A stretch of 24,111 nt of DNA from Porphyromonadaceae bacterium UBA7141 (GTDB lineage: Bacteria > Bacteroidota > Bacteroidia > Bacteroidales > Muribaculaceae). This document shows positions 8,334 to 16,300 of the stretch, piece by piece. A program made the position numbers and the translations under genes. Numbering within the stretch: the stretch's first letter is position 1; every line of letters begins with the position of its first letter. The stretch covers positions 1 to 24,111 of the forward strand of contig DKWX01000025.1 in the NCBI GenBank assembly GCA_002491945.1, in the 5' to 3' direction. The notes beneath the pieces were generated by a model. It saw nothing but the letters and a program-made list of their open reading frames with translations. It was not told the origin of the DNA and made no database searches.

Positions 8334-8942
8334 TTATTTAATCACCTGCTTTACGGCTTTGCCGTTGTCGTATACCACGATAGCCACGCCACGGTAGTCA
8401 TCGCGCACGCGACGTCCCTGAAGGTCGTAGATGCCGGCGATATTGGCTGATGAGGTCATGATTTCATCGACACCGCTGTCGGTTGTCACGAAATTCACCG
8501 TGTAGGTGAATGAGTCGCCTTCCTTGTTGGTGATGTTGATTACTGCTGTCTCAGAGGCTTGGGGCAGAGTCTCGGACATATAGTTGAGGTGCAGATTGGC
8601 AGCAAACTCCAATTCGTCATAATCCACGTCAATCACATACTTGTCGCCATCCTGAGTGGGGTTGAAGCAGTTGCCGGTGGGGCAGAACTGAATTAATGAA
8701 TTGGTTAGTTCTACGTAAAAATGCACGTTGCTCGAGCTCTTTACCATAGGAGCATACTCGGCCGACCACTGGTACAAGCCTAATGAAAGAAGTTGCTCGT
8801 CGAGGTGGAAGTCGCTGTCGCCGAGCGTGATTACGGCGCCGTTCTCCAGAGATTCCCCTTCGTTGTTGGTCACGGTGATAGCGGCATTGGCCGAGACAGC
8901 CACCATCAGCGCGGCTGCAAGTGTAGTAAAGATTTTCTTCAT
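8334..8942 (-). CDS. Small secreted protein with Bacteroidales C-terminal motif, unknown function
   Basis: A 202-residue product when started at ATG 8942, where 'MKKIFTTLAAALMVAVSA' gives a clear signal peptide cleaved near ANA-AI; nine more in-frame codons upstream would spoil it. The mature part is beta-rich, with two similar segments, 'ITVTNNEGESLENGAVITLG' early and 'INITNKEGDSFTYTVNF' near 150, which suggests an internal Ig-like duplication. Two Cys (in 'FCPTGNCF') could form a disulfide. The tail 'IYDLQGRRV...GVAIVVYDNGK' resembles the C-terminal sorting-type motif of secreted Bacteroidales proteins. I do not recognise a specific function. A -7-like box lies about 95 nt upstream on its strand. 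Confidence 0.85.
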   Translation of the reverse strand: MKKIFTTLAAALMVAVSANAAITVTNNEGESLENGAVITLGDSDFHLDEQLLSLGLYQWSAEYAPMVKSSSNVHFYVELTNSLIQFCPTGNCFNPTQDGDKYVIDVDYDELEFAANLHLNYMSETLPQASETAVINITNKEGDSFTYTVNFVTTDSGVDEIMTSSANIAGIYDLQGRRVRDDYRGVAIVVYDNGKAVKQVIK

Positions 8943-9037
8943 ATCTCTTTTATTTGGTTGTATTATCACTGGCAGAAGCCGGGCATACAGTCGCCCGACG
9001 CGAAATCCTGTCTACGCGAAGAGCACGATTCCGAACG

Positions 9038-9045
9038 CAAAGATA
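9038..9045 (-). promoter_or_regulatory. -7 box for the 8334-8942 gene
   Basis: The - strand reads TATCTTTG, an exact TAnnTTTG match, 95 nt upstream of the start codon. No clear TTTG lies about 20 bp further out, where the DNA is A-tract rich. It would give a leader of about 90 nt. Confidence 0.5.
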
Positions 9046-9109
9046 AGTGTTAAATTCGGAATAGCTAAAAAAAATACTTTAAAAAAAGTAAAAAAACAGT
9101 GGTACTGCA

Positions 9110-9138
9110 TTGTGATACGAAAGTTTTTACTAATTTTG
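9110..9138 (+). promoter_or_regulatory. Promoter for the 9400 gene
   Basis: TTG at 9110-9112, an 18-nt spacer and TAATTTTG at 9131-9138 (exact TAnnTTTG). Long A runs lie just upstream (9066-9096), like an UP-type element. This predicts a leader of about 255 nt. Confidence 0.6.
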
Positions 9139-9399
9139 TGCCAGTAGAATAACGTTCCATACCAAACAAACCAAGGATTTTTCTACCATTTAGTTATTTT
9201 TAACCCATTTTAAACACCGCTTGTCAACCACATTTTGACTCAATGGCCAATGGAAATGACATAATCACTTTCATATGGCAAAATGAGAAGCCTCGCCAGA
9301 GGGACATATGCGGACTGACTCCTTTTTATTATTTCACATTATAAAGAGGATGGCGGAGAAAACAACGTAACAGTTTTTTACATCTAACATCTATATAGA
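9139..9399 (+). promoter_or_regulatory. Long 5' leader of the 9400 gene with a 33-codon ORF
   Basis: An AT-rich stretch between the predicted promoter and ATG 9400. It contains an ORF at 9243-9344 encoding a 33-residue peptide starting MANGNDIITF with no recognised family. No riboswitch class was identified and no strong hairpin was seen by eye. The divergent promoter of the small secreted-protein gene lies just to the left. Confidence 0.35.
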
Positions 9400-12300
9400 A
9401 TGAAGATTCTGACTTATCTCTCTGCTGCTGCCATGACCCTCTCCGGGCTTACTGTCACAGCAGCCGATATGCCGGTTGTCGAGCACCCCATCCAGGGTAA
9501 ATCGATTATCCTTCAGCAGATCTCCGATAATGGCAAGTGGGCTGTGTCGGAGACCGGCAGTGTCACCGACGGTGACCTCCGCCCCATCGGCGGCGTAATC
9601 TACAATATGGAGAATTACGAGCAGACTCCCATCAGCCACTCTTCCGGACTGTCTGGTGTAAGCGACATCTCCAATGATGGATGTGTCGTAGTGGGCGAGT
9701 TCAACGGCATCCCCGGCTTCTGGACCAAGGATAAGGGCTGGCAGAATGTTGATCTCGAACCAGGTATGGACCTCGGCCGTTTCAACGCCGTCACTCCCGA
9801 CGGACGTTATGCCGTGGGATATTACACATCCTCCAAGGACCGGTTCAAGGCGTCTCCGATGATGTATGACCTCACGACAGGCAAACGTATCGACCTCCCC
9901 AATCTTCCGGTGCTCGACATGACGCATCTGGATCAGAAAATGAATGTACTGTACGGCTTGTCGCCCGACGGACGCTATCTGCTCGGTGAGATATCGCAGT
10001 CTTATGTATATCCCGCAGCTCTCTGCTGCTATGTCTACGACCGCGAGACTCAGACCTACGATATGATTGGCTTCACCGATTATGCCGACAAGGACTGGGT
10101 GCCCGATGTGCAGGATCTTTACTTTGTCGATTCTCCTTCAATATCAAACAATGGCGAATGGGTCACCGGACGCGCCTACATGGTGCATCCCATCGCCGGC
10201 AGCGAATGGGCCGACGAGGGATACACTCCCTTCCGCTATAATGTGAAGACCAAGGAGTTCGAACTTTACGGCGAGACCTCAGACTCCGACATCTCAGGTT
10301 TCACCATCGGCAATGACGGCACAGTATATGGAGCCACTCCCGCAGAGAACCCCTATGCGACCTGCGTGGTGCGCTCGGGCAAATACTTCATCACGCTCGA
10401 CCAGATCTTCTCTCAGGTCTATCACTACGACTACAACACCATCACCGGCTATTCCAACACTGGCAAGCCCCTGTGTCTGTCGGACGACGGCATGACCATA
10501 ATCATGCTTCCCAATACGGAGGGCACCTATGTGCTCCGTCTCCCCGAACCCCTCTCGGAGGCTGCAAAACGGGTGAAGCTACTGGGCAACTACAGCGCCA
10601 CTCCCGCCGCAGGTGTGAAGATATCGCGTCTCTCCACAATCACAATCAACTTCGACCGCGACCTCGCACTCCGCGGCGACGGTGCGGGCATCACTCTCAC
10701 CACTGCCGACGGAGAGTCTTACTCGCCCGTGGCCCAGAACGGTGTGGTGGTCGACGGCAAGAAGCTTATCATCAACTTCCGCTCACGCAATCTTTCCGAC
10801 GGCAAGGAATACACTCTGACCGTGCCCGCCGGCACCGTGCAGATTGAAGGCGACGCCGATCAGGCCAACGAAGAAATCAAAATCAACTACATGGGCCGTG
10901 CCAACGCCCCTGTGCAGATGACTCAGGCTGTGCCTGCCGATGACGCATATGTATCGATGCTCGACGCCTCGACCAACCCCGTGGTGCTCACATTTGATGC
11001 CGAGCTTAAGCTCGTGGAAGGCGCGCAGGCCTATCTCTATGTCAATGACGCCACTTCCCCCTACTGTCTGATGAACCTCAGCGTAGGCGGCAACAAGGCC
11101 CTTGTGTTCCCCACTTCGGGTGTGCAGCTCGCCGATGGTTCGGACTATCATCTGGTGATTCCCGCCAAATCGTTTACCGACATCTCCGGTGGCGGCGCCA
11201 ATGAGGAAATCACTATCACTTATCACGGCAGCTATATCCGTGAAATCAAACCCGGAGACAAGTACATCTTTGAGGAGAACTGCGACGAATACTCTCAGAT
11301 AATGCTCTACGACGGCGACCGCCTCAATCCCGACGCAGTGCCCGCAAGCTGGGGTTTCACCAAGGACCTCCCCTGGTTTATCGTGCGTGACAAAGAAAGC
11401 AAAGACATGGCTTTCGCTTCTCACTCCATGTACTCTCCCCCAGGCAAGTCTGACGACTGGCTGGTGTCCGCACAGCTCTTCATCCCGGATGAGAACTGCT
11501 ATCTCGAGTTTGACGCACAGAGCTATATGACCGGTATGGATGACTACCTTGATGTATATCTCTACTCAAGCGAGAACATCTACAATACTCTTACCGCCGA
11601 TTTAATCAAAGACATCCGCGCCAACGGCACAAAGGTGTTGCACGAGAAACTCAGCCCCGGCGCAAGTGAGGATAATCTCGCCGGCGACTGGACTACTTAT
11701 ACCTACGACCTGAAGGATTACGCCAAGAAGCCTCTCTATATCGCATTCGTCAACGAGAATGAAGATCAGAGCGCCATCTTTATCGACAACATCCACGTGG
11801 TGCATGAGATGGACTACTACACCACCTTCGAGACTCCGGCTCGAGTAATAAATCAGGACGCTGTCAAAATCGAGGGCAATATGCTCTTCTCAAGCGAATT
11901 CGAGACATATTCTTCGATTGAACTCGTGCTCACTGACAAGGAGGGCACTGAAATCGACCGCATCACCGAGTCCGGTCTCTCTCTGACCAAGGGTTCGTCC
12001 TACGACTTCAGCTTTGAGAAGCTCTTCCCCCTGACCAAGGGCGAAAGCAACCAGTACCGCGTGGAGGTCAGCCTCGACGGCGGTGAAAAATCAATTCTCA
12101 CCGGCCAGGTGGAGAATCTCACGTTCCAGCCCACACGGCGCATCGTGCTCGAGGAGTACACCGGCTCTGAGTGCGGCAACTGCCCGCTCGGCATCCGTGG
12201 CATGGAGAACATCGAGTCGCTCTATCCCAACGTGATGATTCCTGTCACTATCCGCACATATCAGAACGACCGTCTCGGCTCCAACCAGGGCGCCTACAGC

Positions 12301-13200
12301 CAGTACCTCGGCCTCGATCCCCTCGGTGCTCCCTCGGCTATCATCGACCGCACTGAGGCAGGCTACCCGATGATTCAGACGGCTGACGCCGACTACCGTT
12401 TCTCCGGCACCGGTATCATCAACGAGTCTACCGGCAAGGATGAGCGCCTCTGGCTCGACATCTTCCGCTCTCGCCATGAGGAACCGGCTGAAATCGCCGT
12501 AGAACTCAAGTCGGAGCAGAAAGACGACAACGTTCACGTGAAAGTTCAGGTGACCAACGCTCTCAACCAGCACCGCGCCACTTACAATGTATTCGCTGTA
12601 GTGGTAGAGAACGGTCTGGTGACTTATCAGAAGAACTACCTCTCAAGCGTGACTGACACCGACCTCGGCGAATGGGGTGCAGGAGGCAAATACGGCAAGC
12701 CGACAGTGGCTCCCGTGGAGGCTCACTCTGTGGCACGCGCCACATGGGGCACAACCTACAACGGCACCGCAGGTCTCTTCCCGGCTCAGATGAAGGCTGA
12801 CGAGACTTTTGAGGCTGCTTTCGACATCACGCTCCCCTCTTACATCGAGAATCCCGACAACTGCAATGTGGCTGTTCTGATTCTTGACTCGGGAACACGA
12901 CGCGTGATTAATGCCAACATTGTCAGCATCAACGGCGAGACCAACGGCTTCAACGGCGTTGAGTCTATCACTGATGGCGTAAGCCCGCTTACAGGTGTGG
13001 CTGTAATCGACGGCAAAATCATTGTCAACGCCGCAGGCGACTATAATGTCACTGCCTACGACATCGCCGGCTCCGCAATCCTCTCTGCAAAGGGTCAGGG
13101 CATGGGCGAATTCCCGCTCAACGGCTACAAGGGCGTGGTGATCGTCAAGGTGACTGACAACGACGGCAACAGCAAGTCGGCCAAGTTCATGGCTCAGTAA
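9400..13200 (+). CDS. Large secreted multi-domain protein with Omp28/thioredoxin-like module
   Basis: A 1266-residue exported protein. 'MKILTYLSAAAMTLSGLTVTA' is a signal peptide. Residues about 25-385 repeat short blades such as 'VSDISNDGCVVVGEF' and 'FNAVTPDGRYAVGYYT', as in HAF-type propellers. Two Ig-like modules of the SbsA type follow (about 390-500 and 500-610; 'LTVPAGTVQI'). Residues about 620-810 ('YIFEENCDEYSQ' through 'FIDNIHVVHE') look like a choice-of-anchor/jelly-roll domain. Near 913 'RRIVLEEYTGSECGNCPLG' is the Omp28-like thioredoxin signature with C925-x-x-C928. The last 80 residues ('VTAYDIAGS...GVVIVKV') resemble a C-terminal secretion signal. Location is inferred to be cell surface or outside. 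It ends 20 nt before a strong terminator. The exact function is unknown. Confidence 0.88.
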   Translation: MKILTYLSAAAMTLSGLTVTAADMPVVEHPIQGKSIILQQISDNGKWAVSETGSVTDGDLRPIGGVIYNMENYEQTPISHSSGLSGVSDISNDGCVVVGEFNGIPGFWTKDKGWQNVDLEPGMDLGRFNAVTPDGRYAVGYYTSSKDRFKASPMMYDLTTGKRIDLPNLPVLDMTHLDQKMNVLYGLSPDGRYLLGEISQSYVYPAALCCYVYDRETQTYDMIGFTDYADKDWVPDVQDLYFVDSPSISNNGEWVTGRAYMVHPIAGSEWADEGYTPFRYNVKTKEFELYGETSDSDISGFTIGNDGTVYGATPAENPYATCVVRSGKYFITLDQIFSQVYHYDYNTITGYSNTGKPLCLSDDGMTIIMLPNTEGTYVLRLPEPLSEAAKRVKLLGNYSATPAAGVKISRLSTITINFDRDLALRGDGAGITLTTADGESYSPVAQNGVVVDGKKLIINFRSRNLSDGKEYTLTVPAGTVQIEGDADQANEEIKINYMGRANAPVQMTQAVPADDAYVSMLDASTNPVVLTFDAELKLVEGAQAYLYVNDATSPYCLMNLSVGGNKALVFPTSGVQLADGSDYHLVIPAKSFTDISGGGANEEITITYHGSYIREIKPGDKYIFEENCDEYSQIMLYDGDRLNPDAVPASWGFTKDLPWFIVRDKESKDMAFASHSMYSPPGKSDDWLVSAQLFIPDENCYLEFDAQSYMTGMDDYLDVYLYSSENIYNTLTADLIKDIRANGTKVLHEKLSPGASEDNLAGDWTTYTYDLKDYAKKPLYIAFVNENEDQSAIFIDNIHVVHEMDYYTTFETPARVINQDAVKIEGNMLFSSEFETYSSIELVLTDKEGTEIDRITESGLSLTKGSSYDFSFEKLFPLTKGESNQYRVEVSLDGGEKSILTGQVENLTFQPTRRIVLEEYTGSECGNCPLGIRGMENIESLYPNVMIPVTIRTYQNDRLGSNQGAYSQYLGLDPLGAPSAIIDRTEAGYPMIQTADADYRFSGTGIINESTGKDERLWLDIFRSRHEEPAEIAVELKSEQKDDNVHVKVQVTNALNQHRATYNVFAVVVENGLVTYQKNYLSSVTDTDLGEWGAGGKYGKPTVAPVEAHSVARATWGTTYNGTAGLFPAQMKADETFEAAFDITLPSYIENPDNCNVAVLILDSGTRRVINANIVSINGETNGFNGVESITDGVSPLTGVAVIDGKIIVNAAGDYNVTAYDIAGSAILSAKGQGMGEFPLNGYKGVVIVKVTDNDGNSKSAKFMAQ

Positions 13201-13220
13201 AAGATATTCATATCAACAAG

Positions 13221-13252
13221 ACCGGCCCGGCACGATGCCGGGCCGGTTTTTT
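13221..13252 (+). terminator. Intrinsic terminator after the 9400 gene
   Basis: A perfect 12-bp stem ACCGGCCCGGCA (13221-13232) with 13236-13247, loop CGA, then TTTTTT. It ends only 14 nt before the next start codon (13267), and no TAnnTTTG box fits between them, so the downstream gene depends on read-through, processing or an atypical promoter. Confidence 0.92.
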
Positions 13253-13266
13253 AAATCTATTTCATA

Positions 13267-15996
13267 ATGAGAATTTATCTACATTCCATATCTTCGGCCA
13301 TTGCCAAAGCTTTCGCTATGGCGGCCGTTGTGGCAATCGGCACAACGGCCGCCATAGCCGCCGAACCGATTGAAATGGGGAATGAAAATCGGGAAATAAT
13401 ACCCGGAGTCGAGTACATCATTCCCTCTTATCAGGCAAGTTCCGGATATTATACCGCCCCGCAGACCGGACGCATACAGATTGAGGGCGCACAGGATTTC
13501 GTGCCATATGCCGATATCGAGCATACCGAGATTATCAACACCAATAATCTCGACAATATCGGCAAAATGAAATGGTTTGAAGTCGAGAAAGGGGAAACGA
13601 TCTATTTCTACACCCGCTTCGCCATGAACCGCAACATCTTCGTGCTCTATCAGGACGGAATCTCCGACAATCCTCTCAAGGTAAGCTCAATACAGCCTCG
13701 GCTCGGCGAGCGTGTGGACTTCAATAACTATCCGGCCATGACCGTCGACTTCAATCAGGAAATCAGACTCGCCCAGAGCACTGCGACGATTTCCTTTACC
13801 GACCGTCTGACCGGAAAGACCTGCGATCTTTCGACACATGCCTCTGCCTCCGGACAGTTGCTGACCGTCACCTTATACTCGGTACTCCGGCCTTATATGG
13901 AGAGCGGTGCAATCACTCTCGGTGATGAATTCCGTGTCATCGTAGGGGGGCTGACCACAACCACCGGCCTCCCCTACGCCGATGCCGACGCCGAGGGCAA
14001 CGCGGTCTTTTCTTTCCTATGCGGTGCGCTCCCGGTTGTGGCTGTCAGGCAGTACTGCCCAGAGCCATTCCTCAGCTATTGGGCCGAAGGGGCTCCGGAA
14101 GGCATACTGACCATGGAGTTCGATGCTCCTCTGATGGACGACGGCAAGACCTTCGTGGAACTCGGATGGGGCAACGCCGAAGGTGAGGTGGGTGAATATT
14201 ATGCCGAAATCATCACCTGCGAAATTGACGGCAACAAGCTGTCGGCCGACTTCACCGGCAAGCTCCGCACTCCGGCGACAATGACTCCGGCATTCCCCAA
14301 CGCCTCTTACTCATCTATGATGGTGAAGCTTAATAATGTGCGCGACACTTCGGGTATGCCCGTGGCATCTCCCGGACAGGGCACTGTCGGCTCCTATACA
14401 TTCGCGCCGGAATATCAGCTACTGGAGCGTTCTACTGTAATCGCCGATTTCTCACCCTCCAACGGGTCTCTGCTCTCATCCGTGAGCCGTGTCAACGTAT
14501 GGCTCTCCGGACTGAGCGCCATCAGATTCGACGGGTTCACTCTTACTGTGACCGATAAGGAGGATAAGGTCAGTTCAATCATTATTCCGCTCAAGGACGT
14601 CGACGTAATCGACCAGATGGACAATGAGGCGGAATATGAATTCGACCTCCCGGCCGATGTGCACGCCAATGCGAAACGTGTGGAAATCACTCTGGCCAAT
14701 GTGCTGAGCATCGATGGCTACGACCATTCCAATGACGTGCGCTGTATGTACGGCGGATTCACCATCACGAGTGCCACCCCGCGCAACGGCTCTGAAATAT
14801 CCGTACTCGCTGCCGGCTCTGAAATCTTCATGCGCAACAACCTCAGCAGCACTTATCCGCAGCTATATGTGGAGTATATGATCGAAGAGGCCGATCCCGC
14901 CTACAGCAATCCCGTCATAAAGGAAGCCTCCCGGATGACCCGCAACGACGACGGCTCATATACGGCCATCGTGGACCGTGACGTCAAGCTCATGGCCGGA
15001 CACAACTATAAGGTGATCTTCACAGCATGGGAGGATGAAAGCTCTCACGCCTCGAATCCGGATAATATTCTGGGGTCTGACTATGTCATCTGGAAAGGAC
15101 TGACTCCGGCATACCACTATTCAGGCCTGTCGCTCATCTCTGTTGAGCCGGCCGAAGATGAGGTGCTGACAGCCGATACGGATAAAATCACACTCCTCTT
15201 CGACGGCTATGTAAGCCTTGGCAAAGCCTCCGGATCCAACCTGCGCACATACATCTCTCTGGGCAACGGCGAGACCCTCCCCTTCAAGAAGGTAGTGCCG
15301 ATGGATCCGATGGACTACAACGGCACGGAAGTAGCCAATGAATGGCAGCTTGTGCTCCCCGACGATTATGTGGCCGGACTCTCCGCTCCCCTTTCTGTTT
15401 CATTCACCGCCTACGACCAGGACGGTGCTCAGCTGCGCGGCAATGCAGGCGAGGAAGACCAGGCATGCTATGAGTTCTCCTGGTATGTCGAGGCCCAGTT
15501 CGCGACTCCCCATGTGCAGCCCGTAGGCGAGGCTCCGCTTCAGTCTGTCAGGGAATTTACCGCACGCCATGACGACGGCATCAATGTCTCTTCCGACGTA
15601 CCGGTCGGTGAGGCTGTGGTCATGGATGGCAACGGCGAGGTAATAGCCCGCGTGGAACACCCCGTAATCCCCGACGGCGACACCTCCGGGACTCTGAATG
15701 AAATCAGACTGATGCTCGACCGTGAGGTGACAGGCAACGGCACTTACACTCTCTTCATCCCGCAGGGATACTTCTCAATCGGCCAGGCCGCCACTCCGCT
15801 CATCTCGACGGCACTTGAGGTGGAATTCATAATCGGCTCGGGCGTAGGCGTGGACACAATGGAATCAGCCTCAGACCCTGCCGACGTCTACAGCGCTACC
15901 GGAATCCTTCTGATACGCCAGGCTGATGCCGCCGACCTCCGGTCTCTGACTCCCGGCCTTTATATTATTGGCGACAAAAAAGTCATGATTCGTTGA
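13267..15996 (+). CDS. Secreted Ig-like repeat protein, paralog of the 16301 gene
   Basis: A 909-residue protein with a long signal peptide (hydrophobic core about 14-31, cleavage near IAA-EP). Residues about 40-135 ('GYYTAPQTGRIQI', 'VEKGETIYFYTRF') look like the N-terminal beta domain of Bacteroidales surface proteins. Ig-like modules follow. Residues about 500-856 match residues about 40-404 of the next gene, with shared blocks 'MTRN', 'FTAWE', 'NxLGxDYV', 'NEWQLV' and 'GTYTLFIPQGYFSIG'. The tail 'DVYSATGILL...LTPGLYIIGDKKVMIR' is the typical C-terminal sorting-like motif. No catalytic motif is seen, so an adhesive or structural surface role is inferred. A hairpin lies within the signal-peptide codons. 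Confidence 0.85.
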   Translation: MRIYLHSISSAIAKAFAMAAVVAIGTTAAIAAEPIEMGNENREIIPGVEYIIPSYQASSGYYTAPQTGRIQIEGAQDFVPYADIEHTEIINTNNLDNIGKMKWFEVEKGETIYFYTRFAMNRNIFVLYQDGISDNPLKVSSIQPRLGERVDFNNYPAMTVDFNQEIRLAQSTATISFTDRLTGKTCDLSTHASASGQLLTVTLYSVLRPYMESGAITLGDEFRVIVGGLTTTTGLPYADADAEGNAVFSFLCGALPVVAVRQYCPEPFLSYWAEGAPEGILTMEFDAPLMDDGKTFVELGWGNAEGEVGEYYAEIITCEIDGNKLSADFTGKLRTPATMTPAFPNASYSSMMVKLNNVRDTSGMPVASPGQGTVGSYTFAPEYQLLERSTVIADFSPSNGSLLSSVSRVNVWLSGLSAIRFDGFTLTVTDKEDKVSSIIIPLKDVDVIDQMDNEAEYEFDLPADVHANAKRVEITLANVLSIDGYDHSNDVRCMYGGFTITSATPRNGSEISVLAAGSEIFMRNNLSSTYPQLYVEYMIEEADPAYSNPVIKEASRMTRNDDGSYTAIVDRDVKLMAGHNYKVIFTAWEDESSHASNPDNILGSDYVIWKGLTPAYHYSGLSLISVEPAEDEVLTADTDKITLLFDGYVSLGKASGSNLRTYISLGNGETLPFKKVVPMDPMDYNGTEVANEWQLVLPDDYVAGLSAPLSVSFTAYDQDGAQLRGNAGEEDQACYEFSWYVEAQFATPHVQPVGEAPLQSVREFTARHDDGINVSSDVPVGEAVVMDGNGEVIARVEHPVIPDGDTSGTLNEIRLMLDREVTGNGTYTLFIPQGYFSIGQAATPLISTALEVEFIIGSGVGVDTMESASDPADVYSATGILLIRQADAADLRSLTPGLYIIGDKKVMIR
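13315..13358. repeat. 18-bp perfect inverted repeat in signal-peptide codons
   Basis: The left arm 13315-13332 (GCTATGGCGGCCGTTGTG) is the exact reverse complement of 13341-13358, with an 8-nt loop. The loop bases CAATCGG (13334-13340) can also pair with CCGATTG at 13366-13372, giving a competing fold. It lies 48-91 nt into the gene and encodes an Ala/Val-rich hydrophobic core. Confidence 0.9.
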
Positions 15997-16016
15997 GTAT
16001 ATCTCAATTGACCTTT

Positions 16017-16057
16017 AAAAAAAACACCTGTGGCACACTGCCATAGGTGTTTTTTTT
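16017..16057. terminator. Terminator after the 13267 gene
   Basis: A 19-bp stem, 16017-16035 with 16039-16057, with one G-U pair and loop CAC. A8 on the left and T8 on the right make it usable from either strand. Confidence 0.92.
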
Positions 16058-16091
16058 ATCCCGACTATAGCGATTATCCAAAATTTATTCT

Positions 16092-16099
16092 TATCTTTG
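16092..16099 (+). promoter_or_regulatory. -7 box for the 16301 gene
   Basis: TATCTTTG is an exact TAnnTTTG match. No TTTG was found at the expected distance upstream. It predicts a leader of about 200 nt. Confidence 0.55.
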
Positions 16100-16126
16100 C
16101 GACAGATTCGGCAATCTCACATAGAG

Positions 16127-16213
16127 ATGACTGACTCATCAATCACAGCAAGTCTCAATGCCGGCCTCTGCCTTATGTCCGGCCTCACAGCAGGCTTGCG
16201 CTCTATAAAATAA
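16127..16213 (+). promoter_or_regulatory. Leader ORF with nested hairpins upstream of the 16301 gene
   Basis: Inside the predicted 5' leader an ATG-TAA frame of 28 codons begins about 25 nt after the likely start of transcription; its peptide starts MTDSSITASL and is rich in Ala, Ser, Leu and Gly. The same bases fold into nested stems: 16148-16154 with 16193-16199 (7 bp, one G-U) and GCCGG 16160-16164 with CCGGC 16179-16183. Translation of the small ORF would open these stems. There is no proof that it is expressed. Confidence 0.35.
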
Positions 16214-16300
16214 ATACTCCACCTGCAGTAAATGGATACAGACCTGTAGCGACTGATATCCACTGAACAGAAATTTCACCAATTTAAACAATAACAACTT

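Noticed and set aside
8728..9147. + strand frames opposite the small secreted-protein gene
   Set aside because: They run antisense to a gene with a clear signal peptide and C-terminal motif, and have no features of their own.
13315..13372. H-type pseudoknot at the signal-peptide hairpin
   Set aside because: A 7-nt connector cannot span an 18-bp stem, so the two pairings are better seen as alternatives.
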